Positions 48,755 through 58,330 of a DNA stretch of 64,000 nt are shown here, in pieces; the stretch's first letter is position 1; each line of letters starts with the position of its first letter. This DNA is from Mycolicibacterium elephantis DSM 44368. Lineage in GTDB: Bacteria; Actinomycetota; Actinomycetes; Mycobacteriales; Mycobacteriaceae. Location: NCBI RefSeq assembly GCF_004014805.1, contig NZ_ATDN01000017.1, forward strand, positions 1 through 64,000. The letters run 5' to 3'. The translations under genes were made by a program, and so were the position numbers. A model generated the notes under the pieces. The model was given only the letters and a program-made list of their open reading frames with translations. It was not told the DNA's origin and did not search any database.

Positions 48755-49635
48755 CCCAGTCCCGCGCTGATTGGGACCCCGGATCCGGTCTCGGACTGAC
48801 CGCCACCGAGGCGGCTGCCGCGCGAGCCGCCGCGGCCAAAAGACAAGACCCACTGATCATCGACCCCTACGCCGAGCCATTGGTATCAGCCGTCGGCGTC
48901 GAATTCTTCACACGGCTCGCCGCCGGAGAACTCGACGAGTCCGGCTTCGCCCTGCCAGGCATGGTGGACTGGGTCGCCACGCGGAGCAGGTTCTTCGACG
49001 ACTTCCTCACCGCGAGCCAGCACGCCGGAACGACCCAGGTCGTGATCATCGGAGCAGGACTCGACTCCCGGGCCTACCGGTTGCCCTGGTCGCCCGGTGC
49101 CACGCTGTACGAGTTGGACCTCGCCGAGGTGTTGAGCTTCAAGACCCGGACGATGACCAATCTTGGCGTGCACCCTCGGGTCGACCACCGTGTCGTCGGG
49201 GTGGACCTGCGCGATGATTGGGTCACGGTTCTCCGCCACAACGGCTTCGACGACACGGTGCCCACCGCATGGAGTGCCGAAGGGCTCATGCCCTATCTGC
49301 CGGCGACGGCCCGCCTCCGGCTCCTCGACGGGGTCGCCGCGCTCAGCCCCGCTGGCAGCAGGTTCGCCGCCGATACGGTGGTCGACGTCAACAAACTCAG
49401 GGAAAGGATCGCGGGATCACCCGGTACGAACGTGCGATCCGTCGAGCATCGGCTCGATACATCCACGGCGGCAGCTGTTTCGGGACGCGAGATGGTCGCA
49501 GATCATTTCCAGGCACATCGATGGGCAGCGACGAGCTTCACCGCCGCCGCGGTTTTCGCAACCTATGGGGTCCCGACTCCCACCGTGGACGTCATCACGG
49601 CTATCGAATTCGTGACCGCGATTCGCAGTACCTGA
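48751..49635 (+). CDS. Class I SAM-dependent methyltransferase (LCM/TIGR00027 type)
   Basis: A protein of 294 residues in the family that is expanded in mycobacteria. The SAM motif VVIIGAGLDSRAYRLPW and the following Asp loop (YELDLAEVLSFK) and TAWSAEGLMPYLP are characteristic; they group with leucine-carboxyl-methyltransferase-like and O-methyltransferases. Its start overlaps the ferredoxin stop, so it belongs to the Rieske operon and may methylate a hydroxyl or carboxyl group of the pathway or protect an intermediate. Substrate unknown. Confidence 0.88.
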   Translation: MTQSRADWDPGSGLGLTATEAAAARAAAAKRQDPLIIDPYAEPLVSAVGVEFFTRLAAGELDESGFALPGMVDWVATRSRFFDDFLTASQHAGTTQVVIIGAGLDSRAYRLPWSPGATLYELDLAEVLSFKTRTMTNLGVHPRVDHRVVGVDLRDDWVTVLRHNGFDDTVPTAWSAEGLMPYLPATARLRLLDGVAALSPAGSRFAADTVVDVNKLRERIAGSPGTNVRSVEHRLDTSTAAAVSGREMVADHFQAHRWAATSFTAAAVFATYGVPTPTVDVITAIEFVTAIRST

Positions 49636-49657
49636 TCACACCGCCGTCATCTGGAAG

Positions 49658-49679
49658 CATTTGAAATTCGGTGCGTTGT
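49658..49679 (+). promoter_or_regulatory. Island motif copy C before the E1/lipoyl operon
   Basis: CATTTGAA-N10-TTGT, ending 60 bases before the ATG at 49740. A second CATCTGGAAG half lies 10 bases upstream, so the site may be doubled. Confidence 0.6.
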
Positions 49680-49739
49680 CTCGCGTTCCGTCGGCCACGA
49701 AGGTGTACATGCGAACCACGACGTGAAGGAGACCTGGGC

Positions 49740-50714
49740 ATGGACAGCGCGACGCGACTCGACCTGTACCGGATGATGCGGTTGATCCGAACCTACGAGG
49801 AGGCGATCCTTCGCGAATACCACCTCGACAAGAAGCCAAGCTTCAACATCGCGATGGGACAGATTCCCGGCGAGATGCACCTGTCGACCGGGCAGGAACC
49901 GGTGCCGGCAGGCTTCTGCGCGCATCTGAGGCGAGAGGATGCCATCACCGGGCCGCACCGTCCGCACGGCTGGGCGCTTGCCAAGGGCGTCGACATCGAC
50001 AAGATGACCGCCGAGATATTCGGGCGCGTAGACGGTCTCGGCAAGGGCCGAGGCGGGCACATGCACCTGTTCGACCAGGAGACACACTTTTCCTGCTCGG
50101 GAATCATCGCCGAAGGGCTGCCAACCGCCCTCGGCATCGCAATGGTCTTCAAACGGGAGGGAGCCGGACGGGTGGCGCTGGCCGCCACCGGCGATGGCGC
50201 AGCGAACCAGGGCGCCTTCCACGAGTCGCTCAACCTCGCGGCCCTGTGGAACCTTCCGGTTGTCTTCGTGATCGAAGACAACGGCTGGGGGGTCTCTGTG
50301 GCCAAGAAGCAGTCGACCGCGATTGCCTCCAACGCCGACCGCGCCGTGGCCTACGGAATGCCGGGGGTCCTGGTCAAGGACAACGACGTGGAGGCCATCT
50401 ATGACGCGGCCGGCGAAGCGATCACCCGCGCCCGCAACGGCGGCGGCCCCACCTTGATCGAAGTCGAGACGCTGCGACTGTGGGGGCACTTCGAAGGCGA
50501 CGCCCAGGTGTACCGGCCTGACCTCGAAGGTGTCGCCGCAGCCGATCCCCTTCCGGCATATGAGAAACGGCTGCGCGATTCCGCTGTGCTCAGTGCCGAC
50601 ACGGCGGCCGAAATCGAAGCGTGGGCGGTCGAGAAAGTCGAGAGCGCAATCCGGTTCGCCAAAGGCTCGCCGGTCCCTGATCCGGCCACAGCCCGTGACT
50701 ACCAGTTCGTCTAG
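49740..50714 (+). CDS. 2-oxoacid dehydrogenase E1 component, alpha subunit
   Basis: A TPP-dependent protein of 324 residues like the alpha subunits of acetoin, pyruvate or branched-chain dehydrogenases. The TPP motif starts with GDGAANQG at residues 151-158 and ends with IEDN near residue 181. GPHRPHGWALAKG and the GGHMHLFD loop fit acetoin-type E1. AAGGAGACCTGGGC precedes the ATG. The beta subunit gene follows after 21 bases. The substrate (pyruvate, acetoin or a pathway 2-oxoacid) is unclear. Confidence 0.9.
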   Translation: MDSATRLDLYRMMRLIRTYEEAILREYHLDKKPSFNIAMGQIPGEMHLSTGQEPVPAGFCAHLRREDAITGPHRPHGWALAKGVDIDKMTAEIFGRVDGLGKGRGGHMHLFDQETHFSCSGIIAEGLPTALGIAMVFKREGAGRVALAATGDGAANQGAFHESLNLAALWNLPVVFVIEDNGWGVSVAKKQSTAIASNADRAVAYGMPGVLVKDNDVEAIYDAAGEAITRARNGGGPTLIEVETLRLWGHFEGDAQVYRPDLEGVAAADPLPAYEKRLRDSAVLSADTAAEIEAWAVEKVESAIRFAKGSPVPDPATARDYQFV

Positions 50715-50735
50715 ACCTCACGCAAAGGAGCAGAC

Positions 50736-51761
50736 ATGACCACCAGCGTACGCGCAACGCGGAAGTTGACAGTCTCCAAGGCGATGGTCGAAGCCATCTC
50801 CTCGGAGATGGAGCGCGACCCATCGGTGTTCGTAATGGGCGAGGATATCGGCCCGTTCGGTGGGGTCTTCGACCAGACTGCCGGCTTGATCGACCGGTTC
50901 GGTCCGGAGCGGGTGATCGACACGCCGATCTCGGAGACCGGCTTCATCGGCGCCGCCGTCGGTGCGGCGATCGAGGGAATGCGGCCGATCGTGGAGTTGA
51001 TGTTCGTCGACTTCTTCGGTGTCTGCATGGATCAGATCTACAACCACATGGCTAAAATTCATCTGCTTTCTGGAGGCAACATCAGGGTGCCTCTGGTGCT
51101 GATGTCGGCCGTCGGCGGCGGTTATTCGGACGGCGCACAACATTCGCAGTGCCTGTGGGGCACCTTCGCGCACCTGCCGGGAATGAAGGTCGTGGTACCG
51201 AGTTCGCCCGCCGACGCCAAGGGCATGATGATCGCGGCGATCCGCGATGACAACCCGGTCGTCTACATGTTCCACAAGGGCATCATGGGGCTGTCCTGGA
51301 TGGCCAAGACCAGTCGCTCCCTTGGCCCGGTCCCTCGGGACTCCTACGAGATCGACTTGGGCAAGGCCAACGTCGTCCGGCCTGGCACCGACATCTCGAT
51401 CGTCACCCTGTCGCTGTCGGTGCACCATTCCCTCGATGTCGCCGACGAACTGGCCAATGACGGGATCGACTGCGAGGTGGTGGATCTGCGCAGCCTGGTG
51501 CCGCTCGATACCGACACCGTCCTCGAGTCGGTAGCCAAGACCGGCCGCATGCTCGTGGTCGATGAGGACTATGAGTCATTCGGACTCTCCGGTGAGATCA
51601 TCGCCCGCGTCACCGAACGCGACCCGAAACTGTTCACGGTTCCGCCGGCCCGTGTTTGCGTCCCCGATGTGTCGTTGCCCTATGCCCGGCCACTCGAGCT
51701 GGCCGTGCTCCCCACCCCTGAGCGCATCCGCGCCGCTGTGGTCGAGATGATGAGGAAATAG
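50736..51761 (+). CDS. 2-oxoacid dehydrogenase E1 component, beta subunit
   Basis: A protein of 341 residues. MGEDIGPFGGVF, with the Glu that binds the TPP aminopyrimidine, and DTPISETGFIGAAVGAAIEG are typical of E1 beta. The C-terminal transketolase domain follows (VVDEDYESFGLSGEI, DVSLPYARPLE). GCAAAGGAGCAGAC precedes the ATG. It pairs with the alpha subunit and is followed by a lipoyl carrier gene after 7 bases. Confidence 0.92.
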   Translation: MTTSVRATRKLTVSKAMVEAISSEMERDPSVFVMGEDIGPFGGVFDQTAGLIDRFGPERVIDTPISETGFIGAAVGAAIEGMRPIVELMFVDFFGVCMDQIYNHMAKIHLLSGGNIRVPLVLMSAVGGGYSDGAQHSQCLWGTFAHLPGMKVVVPSSPADAKGMMIAAIRDDNPVVYMFHKGIMGLSWMAKTSRSLGPVPRDSYEIDLGKANVVRPGTDISIVTLSLSVHHSLDVADELANDGIDCEVVDLRSLVPLDTDTVLESVAKTGRMLVVDEDYESFGLSGEIIARVTERDPKLFTVPPARVCVPDVSLPYARPLELAVLPTPERIRAAVVEMMRK

Positions 51762-51768
51762 AGAATCC

Positions 51769-52002
51769 ATGAGAGACGTCTTGTTCCCCCCGATGTCGGA
51801 GAATGACCCGGACGCCGAGGGGGTGGTGTCCACCTGGTTCGTCGCCGACGGGGACGAAGTCATCGAGGGTGACCTGATCGCCGAAGTGGCCGTAGACAAG
51901 GCCGACATGGAAATCGTTGCCCCCCAGTCAGGCACGATCACGCTGCTGGTCGCCGAAGACCAGGGTGTGCAACAGGCCAGCCCGATCGCCAGGATCTCCT
52001 AG
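51769..52002 (+). CDS. Free-standing lipoyl/biotinyl carrier domain, 77 residues
   Basis: The whole protein is a single lipoyl domain. The modified lysine is Lys44 in the turn [14 protein letters not shown], and the flattened beta-barrel pattern is complete. It lacks the subunit-binding and acyltransferase domains of E2. Its place after E1 alpha/beta and before a lipoyl synthase gene says that it is lipoylated and receives the acyl or hydroxyalkyl group from E1. Biotinylation is unlikely, as the MKM motif is missing (DKA instead). Confidence 0.85.
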   Translation: MRDVLFPPMSENDPDAEGVVSTWFVADGDEVIEGDLIAEVAVDKADMEIVAPQSGTITLLVAEDQGVQQASPIARIS

Positions 52003-52010
52003 CCGGGGCC

Positions 52011-52949
52011 GTGGCCGTCACCCCGGGCGGACGCCGGTTGTTGCGGTTGGAGGTGCGCAACGCACACACCCCGATCGAGGACAAACCGCCGTGGATCAGA
52101 ATCCGGGCCCACATGGGACCGGAGTACACCGAGCTGCGTGACCTGGTGAGCCGCGAAAACCTGCATACCGTGTGCCAGGAAGCGGGCTGCCCCAACATCT
52201 TCGAATGCTGGGAGGACCGGGAGGCGACGTTTCTTATCGGCGGAAATCAATGCAGTCGGCGCTGCGACTTCTGCCAGATCGACACGGGCAGACCGGCGCC
52301 GCTCGATCGCGACGAACCGCGCCGGGTGGCCGAGAGCGTGCAGGCGATGGGTCTGCGGTATGCAACGGTCACCGGCGTCGCGCGCGATGATCTGCCCGAT
52401 GGCGGCGCGTGGCTCTACGCCCAGACTGTCCGCGAGATCAAGACGCTGAACCCCGCCACCGGTGTGGAGTTGCTCATCCCTGACTTCAACGCCGAGGCAG
52501 CCTTACTCGATAAGGTATTTCGGACGCGACCAGAAGTGCTGGCACACAACCTGGAAACGGTTCCGCGGATCTTCAGGCGGATCCGGCCGGCCTTCGGCTA
52601 CCGGCGCAGCCTCGACGTCCTTGCAGCCGCCCACGACGCCGGCTTGGTCACCAAATCGAACCTCATCCTCGGACTCGGGGAAGCCACCGGTGAGGTTCAC
52701 CAGGCTTTGCGGGACCTGCGAGGGGCGGGATGTGACATCGTCACCATCACCCAGTACCTGCGACCGTCACCGCGGCATCATCCGGTCGACCGCTGGGTAC
52801 ACCCGGACGAGTTCGCCGACTTCGCCACCTATGCTGAGGGTCTCGGATTCGCTGGTGTGCTAGCCGGGCCGCTCGTGCGGTCGTCCTACCGCGCCGGCCG
52901 ACTGTACGCTCGGGCGGTGCAACTGCGTGAGGAAAACTCAACGGGCTAG
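52011..52949 (+). CDS. lipA: Lipoyl synthase (second, cluster-dedicated LipA)
   Basis: A radical-SAM enzyme of 312 residues that inserts two sulphur atoms into octanoyl-lysine on a carrier domain. The auxiliary cluster ligands Cys55, Cys60 and Cys66 ([12 protein letters not shown]) and the SAM cluster C81-SRR-C85-DF-C88 are intact, as is the C-terminal RSSY that donates the serine ligand. The GTG start lies 8 bases after the carrier gene. As lipA with lipB is normally elsewhere in mycobacteria, this is probably a paralogue devoted to the neighbouring carrier; no lipB or ligase gene adjoins it. Confidence 0.92.
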   Translation: MAVTPGGRRLLRLEVRNAHTPIEDKPPWIRIRAHMGPEYTELRDLVSRENLHTVCQEAGCPNIFECWEDREATFLIGGNQCSRRCDFCQIDTGRPAPLDRDEPRRVAESVQAMGLRYATVTGVARDDLPDGGAWLYAQTVREIKTLNPATGVELLIPDFNAEAALLDKVFRTRPEVLAHNLETVPRIFRRIRPAFGYRRSLDVLAAAHDAGLVTKSNLILGLGEATGEVHQALRDLRGAGCDIVTITQYLRPSPRHHPVDRWVHPDEFADFATYAEGLGFAGVLAGPLVRSSYRAGRLYARAVQLREENSTG

Positions 52950-53214
52950 CCTCGATTTCTTCGGACCGCACCATCCATCTGGCTATGGGCGGTCAACAGG
53001 TGGCGTTCGGGTCGACGATCACCCAGCTGCCCACCCCGGGTAACGGCAATTCCAAGTTTTGCCAAGTAGGACAGATACTTCCGTGCATTACAGACCCATG
53101 TCACGGGCCAATTCATGACATGTCGATGATCGTCCGCGACACCACCTTCTGTATCGGAGCTACGGGTTCGGGCCCCCGCAGTTCCGGTACAGAAGTTGGT
53201 GTGGACGACGTTGG

Positions 53215-55947
53215 CTACGGCTGCTCCGGCGGAACCGGAATCGCGAAGACGTTCAACGTGGCCGAGGCGCCGAGATAGGTGCCGGCCAGGTTGACCAGGT
53301 CGACGAGCCCGCGTTGCCCGAATGCCGCTTCAGCTGCGTGGTAGGTGTCATTGCTGACACGGTAGGTCGACACCAGTTCCTGGACGAACTGGGCGGCGAT
53401 CAGCTCGTCGCCGGACAATCCCACCGCCGGCTCTCCGCTGGCAAGCGCGTCGATCGCATCCTGAGGAACCCCGACCATCTGCGCGGCAAGCTTGTGGGCG
53501 TAGAGCTCATATCCCGAACCCCACTGCCCGCCGACGGACAGAATGATGATCTCCTTGACCCTCGGCGACAGCGTCGAGGCGGCGAACGCGTTGCCGACGT
53601 CGAAGAGCGCCCCACCGATCGTCGGGTTGTACAGATAGGAGTTCAGCGGGCCGATCAGCTGTCCCTCCGGGGACAGCAGTTGAATCCCGGTGGCCTGCTG
53701 TGTCGGGATCGCGACCGCCTTGATCTGCGCCGCGAGCTCGAGTTGTGCCGGGGTTGCCGTGCTCAGGTCGAGCAACGGCAGCCGCCCGCCCAGACCGTAC
53801 TCGTCGCTGGGCGGCACCGGTGACGGCGGAGCCGGCGGGATGGGGGCGGCGAACTGGTCCGGCCCCTGCACCTCGAATGCGTTGAGCAGTGCCGAGGCGC
53901 CAAGGTACGTACCGGCCAGATTGGCCATGTCGACCACGCCCGCCTGCCCGAATGCCTCCACCGCCGCGGCGTAGGTTGCGTCGCTGACCCGGTGCGTCGA
54001 CACCAGTTCCTGAACGAACTGGGCGGCGACCAATTCGTTGCCGGTGAGGCCCGCCGGGGCCTGGCCGTTGGCCAGGGAGTCGATCGCCTCGGCATCGATG
54101 CCGTACAGCTGCGCGGCCTTCACATGTGCATAGAGCTCGTACTCGGATCCCCACTGTCCACCGACGGACAGAATGATGATCTCCTTGACGCGCGCAGGCA
54201 GACTCGACGAGGCAAAGGTGTTGCCCACGTTGAAGATCGCCTGGCCGATCACCGGGTTGTACAGATAGGCGTTGAGCGGTCCGACGAGTCGTCCGTCGAC
54301 ATCCTCGAGTTGAATGCCGGTTACCGCTTGGATCGGAAGCCCGAGCTCTTTCATCAGCGCAATCAATTTCAGCTGTTCGGGCGTGGCGGTGTCAGGGTCG
54401 ATGATGGGCAGCCGACCACCCAGGCCGCCGGCGCCGCCGATACCGCCGTCGGCACCGGCCGTACCGAACGCGCCGATGGCACCGTCGAGACCGGCCTGGC
54501 CGAACAAGCCGCCCGCACCTCCGGATCCGCCGATGCCGGCAAGTCCGGCCGCACCGCCGATACCGCCGACGCCACCCGCCGCGCCGCTGTCGGTGAGCTT
54601 GCCGCCGGGCAGCGTGATCACGCTCGCGCCCCCTGTGCCACCGAACCCGCCGGCGCCCCCGGAGCCGGCCGCGCCGCCCGCGCCGCCGTCGCCGCCGTGG
54701 CCGAACATCAGCGACCCCGTGCCGCCCGCGCCGCCCGCGCCTCCGGTTCCGCCCGTGCCTCCGTTGCCGCCGACGCCACCGTCATCGCCGCTGTCCTCTG
54801 CCGCGTCGACGCCATGTGCCCCGGCACCGCCGTTGCCTCCGGCGCCGCCGGATCCACCGTTGCCGCCATGTCCCCACCACAGGCCGGCGTTTCCGCCGGC
54901 GCCACCATCGCCGCCCGCGGTGCCGTCCCCGCCGCGGCCCCCGTTGACTCCGGTGACACCAGCGGTGCCGCTCAACCCGGCGCCCCCGGCGCCGCCCGTG
55001 CCGCCGTTGCCGAACAGCAGGCCCGCGTTGCCGCCCCTGCCGCCCGTCGCGCCCGCACCGCCGTTTCCGCCGTTGCCGCCGTGGCCCCAGAACAGGCCGC
55101 CGTTGCCACCGTTGCCGCCTGCGACGCCGGGGGTGCTGCTCGACCAACCGGCACCGCCGTTGCCGAACAGCCAGCCGCCGCCGACGCCGTGCGGGTTGGC
55201 CTCGGTGCCCGCAGCACCGTTACAGATCAACCCGCACCTGCCGCCCACGGCGAACATCGTGTTGACGTGAAAGAGAATCCCGGCGCCGACGGACGGCGAC
55301 GCCGGGTTGCCGATCGACTGCGCACCGAGCTGGTGCGCCGCCTGCAGCAGAGGATTGAGAGGTGAGGAGTACTGTGCTGTACCGGGTTTGCTGTCCGATC
55401 CGGCGAATCTCAGTGCGTTCGAAGGGACAGGCGACGTGGCTGCCCCTGTCGTGTCGTCGTGCGACGCACTTGCCGACGTGGGGGTTGATCGTGATTGAGA
55501 CGACGAATTCAGCGGGGGAGCTGTGCTTGTGTCGTCCTGATCGTCGACCTCGATGCCCGGTTCGACGTCATCTGAGTAGTCCGTATCGGTGTCTTCCGTC
55601 TCCTCGACATCGTCGGTGTCCGAGTCGGTTTCGTCCTCCGCTTTTGCATCGGTTTCGTCGCTGGAGCCGCCGCCGTTCTGCTGTGCCGACACCGTCGATT
55701 TCGGGCCCTCGTCCGGCGATGAGGTGATCGTGCTGTGCTGCGCTGAGCCGGTCGACGAATGATCCTCATCCGAGGAACCCGCCTTAGGCGCGACTTCGGA
55801 AGCCGTAGCGGAGTCTGTGCCGGTGTCCGACGGCTCTGCTGCGGCGACTCCTTGGCCCGCGACTAGGGCGACACTCAACCCGGCGGCCACCGCGCCTGCT
55901 CGCACCCAGCGCCTGCGAGTCCGGTGCCCATCCTCACCGGCGGCCAT
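53215..55947 (-). CDS. Exported PGRS-like protein with two carboxymuconolactone-decarboxylase-like domains
   Basis: A protein of about 910 residues from ATG 55947 (GGAGG stands very close, so the exact start is unsure). A signal peptide ([20 protein letters not shown], cleavage near AAA-EPSD) is followed by a Ser/Thr/Asp-rich acidic stretch (residues about 40-170). A glycine-rich PGRS-like block of GGxGGxGG and FGNGG/WGHGG units spans residues about 240-505. Two homologous C-terminal domains follow (about 507-715 and 718-910), each with [21 protein letters not shown] and FVQELVST, resembling the AhpD/CMD fold without a CxxC pair. No PE domain is present. Function unknown; probably surface-exposed. 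Confidence 0.82.
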   Translation of the reverse strand: MAAGEDGHRTRRRWVRAGAVAAGLSVALVAGQGVAAAEPSDTGTDSATASEVAPKAGSSDEDHSSTGSAQHSTITSSPDEGPKSTVSAQQNGGGSSDETDAKAEDETDSDTDDVEETEDTDTDYSDDVEPGIEVDDQDDTSTAPPLNSSSQSRSTPTSASASHDDTTGAATSPVPSNALRFAGSDSKPGTAQYSSPLNPLLQAAHQLGAQSIGNPASPSVGAGILFHVNTMFAVGGRCGLICNGAAGTEANPHGVGGGWLFGNGGAGWSSSTPGVAGGNGGNGGLFWGHGGNGGNGGAGATGGRGGNAGLLFGNGGTGGAGGAGLSGTAGVTGVNGGRGGDGTAGGDGGAGGNAGLWWGHGGNGGSGGAGGNGGAGAHGVDAAEDSGDDGGVGGNGGTGGTGGAGGAGGTGSLMFGHGGDGGAGGAAGSGGAGGFGGTGGASVITLPGGKLTDSGAAGGVGGIGGAAGLAGIGGSGGAGGLFGQAGLDGAIGAFGTAGADGGIGGAGGLGGRLPIIDPDTATPEQLKLIALMKELGLPIQAVTGIQLEDVDGRLVGPLNAYLYNPVIGQAIFNVGNTFASSSLPARVKEIIILSVGGQWGSEYELYAHVKAAQLYGIDAEAIDSLANGQAPAGLTGNELVAAQFVQELVSTHRVSDATYAAAVEAFGQAGVVDMANLAGTYLGASALLNAFEVQGPDQFAAPIPPAPPSPVPPSDEYGLGGRLPLLDLSTATPAQLELAAQIKAVAIPTQQATGIQLLSPEGQLIGPLNSYLYNPTIGGALFDVGNAFAASTLSPRVKEIIILSVGGQWGSGYELYAHKLAAQMVGVPQDAIDALASGEPAVGLSGDELIAAQFVQELVSTYRVSNDTYHAAEAAFGQRGLVDLVNLAGTYLGASATLNVFAIPVPPEQP

Positions 55948-56147
55948 AACCTCCGCTGCCTTGCCGAAAGCTGTTGAGCACAAGATGGTGTCATCGTCAG
56001 AGCGGACGATTCGATCGGTGTGGGGCACGGGTCCAGTCGTCGCAGAAATGGTGATCAACTCCTCGCTCGATGAGCATTGCCTCGCGGGGTCGCGGGGATC
56101 ACCCCTTATTAACGGGAGCGTCGGTCTGGGTTTCAACGGGAGGTTAT

Positions 56148-58295
56148 TCAAATGGTCAGCGGTGCGACCGCGCTGAGTGACGGCGGGCACGCGAAGCGAA
56201 ACCCGAACTTGTTCTCGAGCTCGCGGGCGCGGGCGACGAACCCGGCTGGTCCTCCGGGATACCCGGCGACGAACTGGGCGGCGCCACCGGTCCAGACCGG
56301 AAATCCGATGCCGAGAATCGAGCCGACGTTCGCGTCGGCGGTCGAGCGCAGCAGCCCGCTTTCCAGGCACCGGGCGGTGTCGATCGCCTCGGCGAACAAC
56401 AGCCGGTCGATCAGCTCCTGCAGGTCGTCTGCGGGCCGGCTCGGACGGAAGCGCTCCTCGAGCCCCTGCCACAGACCCGCCCGTCGCCCGTCGGTGTAGT
56501 CATAGAACCCCGCCCCGGCAGCCCGCCCGGGCCGGCATGCGCCGTCGATCATCACTCCCAGCACCGCATCGCCGGGGTGCTCGACGAACGTGGCGCCGGT
56601 CGTCTGCGCCTCGTCGCGGAACTGGCCGAAGATCTTATGCGGCAGGGTGAGGGTGAGCTCATCCAGCAGCGCAAGTGTGCCGACGGGGTATCCGGCCTGT
56701 AGGGACGCCTGCTCGATCGATATCGGCGAGAGCCCTTCACCCACCATCGCGGCGGCTTCGAGCAACCGGGCCAGGATGACACGGCTGGTGAAGAATCCGC
56801 GCGCGTCGCCGACCACAATCGGTGTCTTGCCGAGTTGTCGCACGATGTCGAATGCCTTGGCAAGGGTGGCGTCGCTGGTTCGGTGCCCGACGATGATCTC
56901 GACGAGATCCATCCGTTCGACGGGGGAGAAGAAGTGTAACCCGATGAAATCGGCTGGCCGGTCGACGCTTTCAGCCAACCCGGTGATCGGAAGTGTCGAG
57001 GTGTTCGAGGCGATGACCGCGTCATCGGCGACGACCTCGATGATCTCTGCCAACACGTCGGCTTTGAGCTCGGGATCTTCAAACACCGCCTCGATGACCA
57101 GATCACATCCGGTGAGGTCGGCCAGATCGCCGGTGGCGGTGATCCGGGCGAGTACCGCATCGGCGTCGTCCTGGCTGCGCCTGCCCGCAGAGACCTGCTT
57201 GGCGAGCACCCTCTCGGCGTACCCTCTGCCCCTGCGTGCGCGATTCGCGTCGACGTCCTTGAGCTTCACCTGCAGCCCCGCCAACGCGCACGTCAGCGCG
57301 ATACCTCCGCCCATCATGCCCGCGCCGAGCACGGCCACCGAGCGGGCCGTGTGCCGCGGAAAGCCTTGCGGCCTACTGGCGCCCGAACGCACGGTCTGGC
57401 GGTCGAAGAACGTGCCCTGGATGATGTTGGTGGAGATCTGACCGGTCGCCAGTTCGACGAAGTAGCGCGTCTCCACCGCAAGCGCGGTGTCGACGTCGAC
57501 GGCTGCGCTCTCCACCGCGGCGGCCAGGATCGCCGACTGTGCGGGCATCGGCGAACCCTTGTGCTCTGCGCGTAATCTCGCCGGTCGCGCGCTCAAGGTG
57601 GCTTGCACGGCGTCATCGCGGGTATGGCCACCGGGTACCGCGTCGTCGCCGTCCCAAGGCTGGCGGGCGTCGGGATGAGCCAGGATCCAGGCACGGGCCC
57701 GATCTGCCAGGTCCTCCGTATCGGAGGCGAGTTCGTCGATGATCCCAAGCGCCAGCGCTTCTGCCGGACCGAACTGGCTCCCGGGCAGCAGCACCTTGTC
57801 CAGCGCGACGTCGAGGCCCAACATTCGGACCGTGCGCACCACTCCGCCCGCGCCGGGCAGCAGGCCCAGCGTGACCTCCGGCAGACCGAGGCGGACCGCC
57901 GGGTCGTTCAGGGCGATGCGGTAGTGACAGGCCAGCGCAAGTTCGAGGCCGCCGCCGAGCGCGGTGCCGTTGAGGGCAGCGACTACTGGGACGCCGATCC
58001 GTTCCAGTTCGCGGAGCTGGCCTTTGATTCTGGCGGTCGATGCGCTGAATCGAGCGGCGTCATCGGGCATGGCCGCCAGCAGGTCATGCAGGTCGCCGCC
58101 GGCGAAAAACGTCGGCTTGCCGGAGGTGACGATGACACCGGTGAGCGAATCGCCCATCTCGGACAGTTTCGACAGGACACGGTCGAAAGAGGCGAGGTAG
58201 GCGGCGTTCATCGTGTTGACCGCCTGTGTGGGATCGTCGAACGTCAACGTGACGATGCCGTTGTCTTGGGACCAGCCGATTATGTTATCGGGCAC
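56148..58295 (-). CDS. fadB: Fatty-acid oxidation multifunctional protein FadB (enoyl-CoA hydratase/3-hydroxyacyl-CoA dehydrogenase)
   Basis: A protein of 715 residues. The N-terminal crotonase domain (1-200) shows [20 protein letters not shown] and the catalytic Glu in [15 protein letters not shown]. The central NAD domain starts at [16 protein letters not shown], and [17 protein letters not shown] carries the dehydrogenase His. Two C-terminal helical domains follow. It hydrates enoyl-CoA and oxidises the product. GAGAGGAAACAC precedes the GTG at 58295, 35 bases after the fadA stop. It may supply the hydratase and dehydrogenase steps missing from the catabolic island. Confidence 0.92.
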   Translation of the reverse strand: MPDNIIGWSQDNGIVTLTFDDPTQAVNTMNAAYLASFDRVLSKLSEMGDSLTGVIVTSGKPTFFAGGDLHDLLAAMPDDAARFSASTARIKGQLRELERIGVPVVAALNGTALGGGLELALACHYRIALNDPAVRLGLPEVTLGLLPGAGGVVRTVRMLGLDVALDKVLLPGSQFGPAEALALGIIDELASDTEDLADRARAWILAHPDARQPWDGDDAVPGGHTRDDAVQATLSARPARLRAEHKGSPMPAQSAILAAAVESAAVDVDTALAVETRYFVELATGQISTNIIQGTFFDRQTVRSGASRPQGFPRHTARSVAVLGAGMMGGGIALTCALAGLQVKLKDVDANRARRGRGYAERVLAKQVSAGRRSQDDADAVLARITATGDLADLTGCDLVIEAVFEDPELKADVLAEIIEVVADDAVIASNTSTLPITGLAESVDRPADFIGLHFFSPVERMDLVEIIVGHRTSDATLAKAFDIVRQLGKTPIVVGDARGFFTSRVILARLLEAAAMVGEGLSPISIEQASLQAGYPVGTLALLDELTLTLPHKIFGQFRDEAQTTGATFVEHPGDAVLGVMIDGACRPGRAAGAGFYDYTDGRRAGLWQGLEERFRPSRPADDLQELIDRLLFAEAIDTARCLESGLLRSTADANVGSILGIGFPVWTGGAAQFVAGYPGGPAGFVARARELENKFGFRFACPPSLSAVAPLTI

Positions 58296-58330
58296 GTGTT
58301 TCCTCTCGGGCAAGGGGTAAGTGAGGGGGG

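Noticed and set aside
51769..52002. Biotin carrier protein
   Set aside because: The modified Lys lies in DKA, the lipoyl form, not in the MKM context of biotin carriers, and lipA is adjacent.
31278..52949. Mobile element carrying the catabolic island
   Set aside because: I found no transposase, integrase, tRNA or flanking direct repeat at either border. Horizontal transfer remains possible but is unsupported by the sequence I can see.
52985..53278. Open frame of 97 codons after lipA
   Set aside because: No ribosome site, no recognisable domain, and the 3' part overlaps the end of the PGRS-CMD gene on the other strand. I treat 52950-53214 as non-coding.
53992..55365. Long open frames opposite the PGRS-like gene
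   Set aside because: Glycine-rich GC-biased repeats create open frames on the opposite strand. The minus strand has the signal peptide, repeat units and CMD domains.
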